Shown: positions 13,022 to 13,107 of the stretch, one piece after another
How positions within the stretch are numbered: position 1 is the stretch's first letter
Layout: each line of letters opens with the position of its first letter
From: Collinsella sp.
GTDB taxonomy: Bacteria > Actinomycetota > Coriobacteriia > Coriobacteriales > Coriobacteriaceae
DNA: 13,107 nucleotides
Direction: 5' to 3'
Assembly: GCA_031295725.1 (NCBI GenBank)
Contig: JAUMNV010000068.1
Span: forward strand, 1-13,107
Notes under the pieces: generated by a model
Databases searched by the model: none
Told to the model about the DNA's origin: nothing
Seen by the model: only the letters and a program-made list of their open reading frames with translations
Translations under genes and position numbers: made by a program

Positions 13022-13107
13022 CTAAATCGTGGGAAACGCGACAACGTCGGCGGGGCGTGCCAACGTCTCGGCAATACGGTCTTGCACCTCGAGCAGGCAG
13101 TCGAGCA
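13022..13107 (-). CDS. C-terminal end of an unidentified protein, truncated by the window edge
   Basis: Only the last 28 codons are visible, read on the minus strand and ending in TAG at 13022-13024; the tail ends ...LARPADVVAFPTI. The codon use looks coding, and the Hpt gene follows with its binding site 14-20 nt after this stop. By position next to an Hpt protein it could be a signalling protein, such as a response regulator, hybrid kinase or cyclic-di-GMP enzyme, but the visible tail does not show a domain, so no function is assigned. Confidence 0.55.
   Translation of the reverse strand, partial: LDCLLEVQDRIAETLARPADVVAFPTI

Overview
The window looks like chromosomal DNA from a high-GC anaerobic actinobacterium of the Coriobacteriia, most likely Collinsella or a close relative. 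The grounds are the G/C-rich third codon positions throughout, a large 2-hydroxyacyl-CoA dehydratase-type activase, and an anaerobe-style gene complement. The genus is an inference from general likeness, not from a marker gene. No rRNA, tRNA, CRISPR array, transposase or phage gene was seen.

Minus-strand block (about 1-5825, transcribed right to left). An HD-domain protein and a CmpB-type membrane protein form a tight pair. They are followed by an ammonium transporter (amt) and a P-II protein (glnK), which together make an ammonium uptake and sensing unit. Next come a Cof-type HAD phosphatase and a TetR-family regulator. The TetR stop codon merges into the ribosome binding site of a large acyl-CoA dehydratase activase that runs off the left edge. 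A roughly 108-bp imperfect palindrome lies between amt and glnK. A GntR/DasR-like dyad lies upstream of amt, and two dyads lie upstream of the TetR gene.

Plus-strand block (6054-12535). A divergent DXS-like transketolase comes first and ends in a clear intrinsic terminator. A 377-bp gene-free stretch follows, holding four alternating copies of a short repeat and then a good promoter. That promoter drives a complete polar amino-acid (glutamate-type) ABC importer in the order binding protein, permease, permease, ATPase, followed by a PuuD-like class I glutamine-amidotransferase-fold hydrolase. A hairpin inside the operon, just after the binding-protein gene, probably lowers expression of the permeases relative to the binding protein.

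Right edge (12555-13107). A bidirectional-looking terminator separates the plus block from a minus-strand stand-alone histidine phosphotransfer (Hpt) protein. The Hpt gene sits 21 nt downstream of an unidentified gene that is cut by the window edge.

Functionally, much of the window concerns nitrogen and amino acids: ammonium entry, P-II signalling, glutamate-type uptake and gamma-glutamyl hydrolysis. I did not find an obviously new multi-gene system. The strongest leads are the palindromic structure between amt and glnK, the alternating repeat array at 7890-8031, the DXS-like enzyme lacking two expected active-site residues, and a P-II protein lacking the modifiable Tyr51.
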